Source: Halodesulfovibrio spirochaetisodalis
GTDB lineage: Bacteria; Desulfobacterota; Desulfovibrionia; Desulfovibrionales; Desulfovibrionaceae
Direction: 5' to 3'
NCBI RefSeq assembly: GCF_001672295.1
Contig: NZ_JXMS01000034.1
Location: 1-40,422, forward strand
Length of the DNA stretch: 40,422 nt
Each line of letters begins with the position of its first letter. Positions within the stretch are counted from its first letter, which is position 1. The position numbers were made by a program, and so were the translations under genes. The notes beneath the pieces were generated by a model that did not search any database, was not told where the DNA came from, and saw only the letters and a program-made list of their open reading frames with translations. Shown in pieces: positions 40,352 through 40,422 of this stretch.

Positions 40352-40389
40352 GGCAACAATTGAGGAAAAAGGCAGGAGATGAGGTGTTT

Positions 40390-40422
40390 TTGAAGATTAG
40401 TTCATATTTTACAATGGATTAC
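40390..40422 (+). CDS. Possible start of a further gene, cut by the window edge
   Basis: A TTG at 40390 opens a frame that stays open to the window end (11 codons, beginning [11 protein letters not shown]). A GAGG site lies five bases upstream, and a second, AGGAGATGAGG, overlaps it. TTG starts occur elsewhere in the window (the gene at 67). Too little is visible to assign a product. Confidence 0.25.
   Translation, partial: MKISSYFTMDY

Overview
The window looks like chromosome or large-replicon DNA of a marine or sediment sulfate-reducing bacterium of the Desulfovibrionaceae. The best clue is the fdhA-fdhB pair at 27916-31665: a Tat-exported, selenocysteine-containing formate dehydrogenase with the wording of Desulfovibrio FdhAB. 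The moderately AT-rich codon use would suit a Halodesulfovibrio-like species, but the genus is an inference.

Positions 67-786 carry two small STAS (anti-anti-sigma type) proteins. Positions 940-22728 are a complete Ysc-type (Yersinia/Pseudomonas-family) type III secretion system (T3SS) with every gene on the + strand. The order closely follows Yersinia. First comes an lcrGVH-yopBD-like translocator block: LcrG-like ORF, small tip/filament protein, LcrH chaperone, YopB-like and YopD-like translocators, and a CesT-type chaperone. A perfect stem-loop follows, then sctC, sctD, yscE-like, sctF, yscG-like, sctI, sctJ, sctK, sctL, sctN, sctO, sctP, sctQ, sctR, a fused YopN-TyeA (sctW), a SycN/YscB-like chaperone, yscX, yscY, sctV, sctS, sctT and sctU. 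Positions 22925-27817 hold two effector-chaperone modules: an 823-residue protein with no recognisable domain, and a YopH/SptP-like protein tyrosine phosphatase, each followed by a CesT-type chaperone. A 14-bp bidirectional terminator closes the block.

Both the main T3SS operon and the first effector module are preceded by good sigma-54 (-24/-12, GG-N10-GC) promoter candidates. Upstream of these lie near-palindromes of the form TGCCAA-N5-TTGGCA that could bind a shared enhancer-binding activator. No such activator, and no AraC-type T3SS regulator, is encoded in the window.

The right half is ordinary accessory chromosome. It has the convergent fdhAB operon with a small upstream ORF and a palindromic 5' element, then a 391-base stretch without a conventional gene that holds a third sigma-54-like site, a strong ribosome binding site with a 15-codon ORF, and hairpins. 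Next is an IS1595-like transposase-derived gene that seems to have lost its catalytic aspartates. A three-gene sensory operon follows (LivJ-like binding lipoprotein, histidine kinase, receiver-STAS response regulator), then a glycine-zipper lipoprotein and a dCache chemoreceptor on the - strand with a possible sigma-28 promoter.

Working model: a free-living or host-associated sulfate reducer carries an injectisome aimed at eukaryotic cells, since one cargo is a eukaryotic-type tyrosine phosphatase. It places the injectisome under sigma-54 control, possibly tuned by STAS partner switching.
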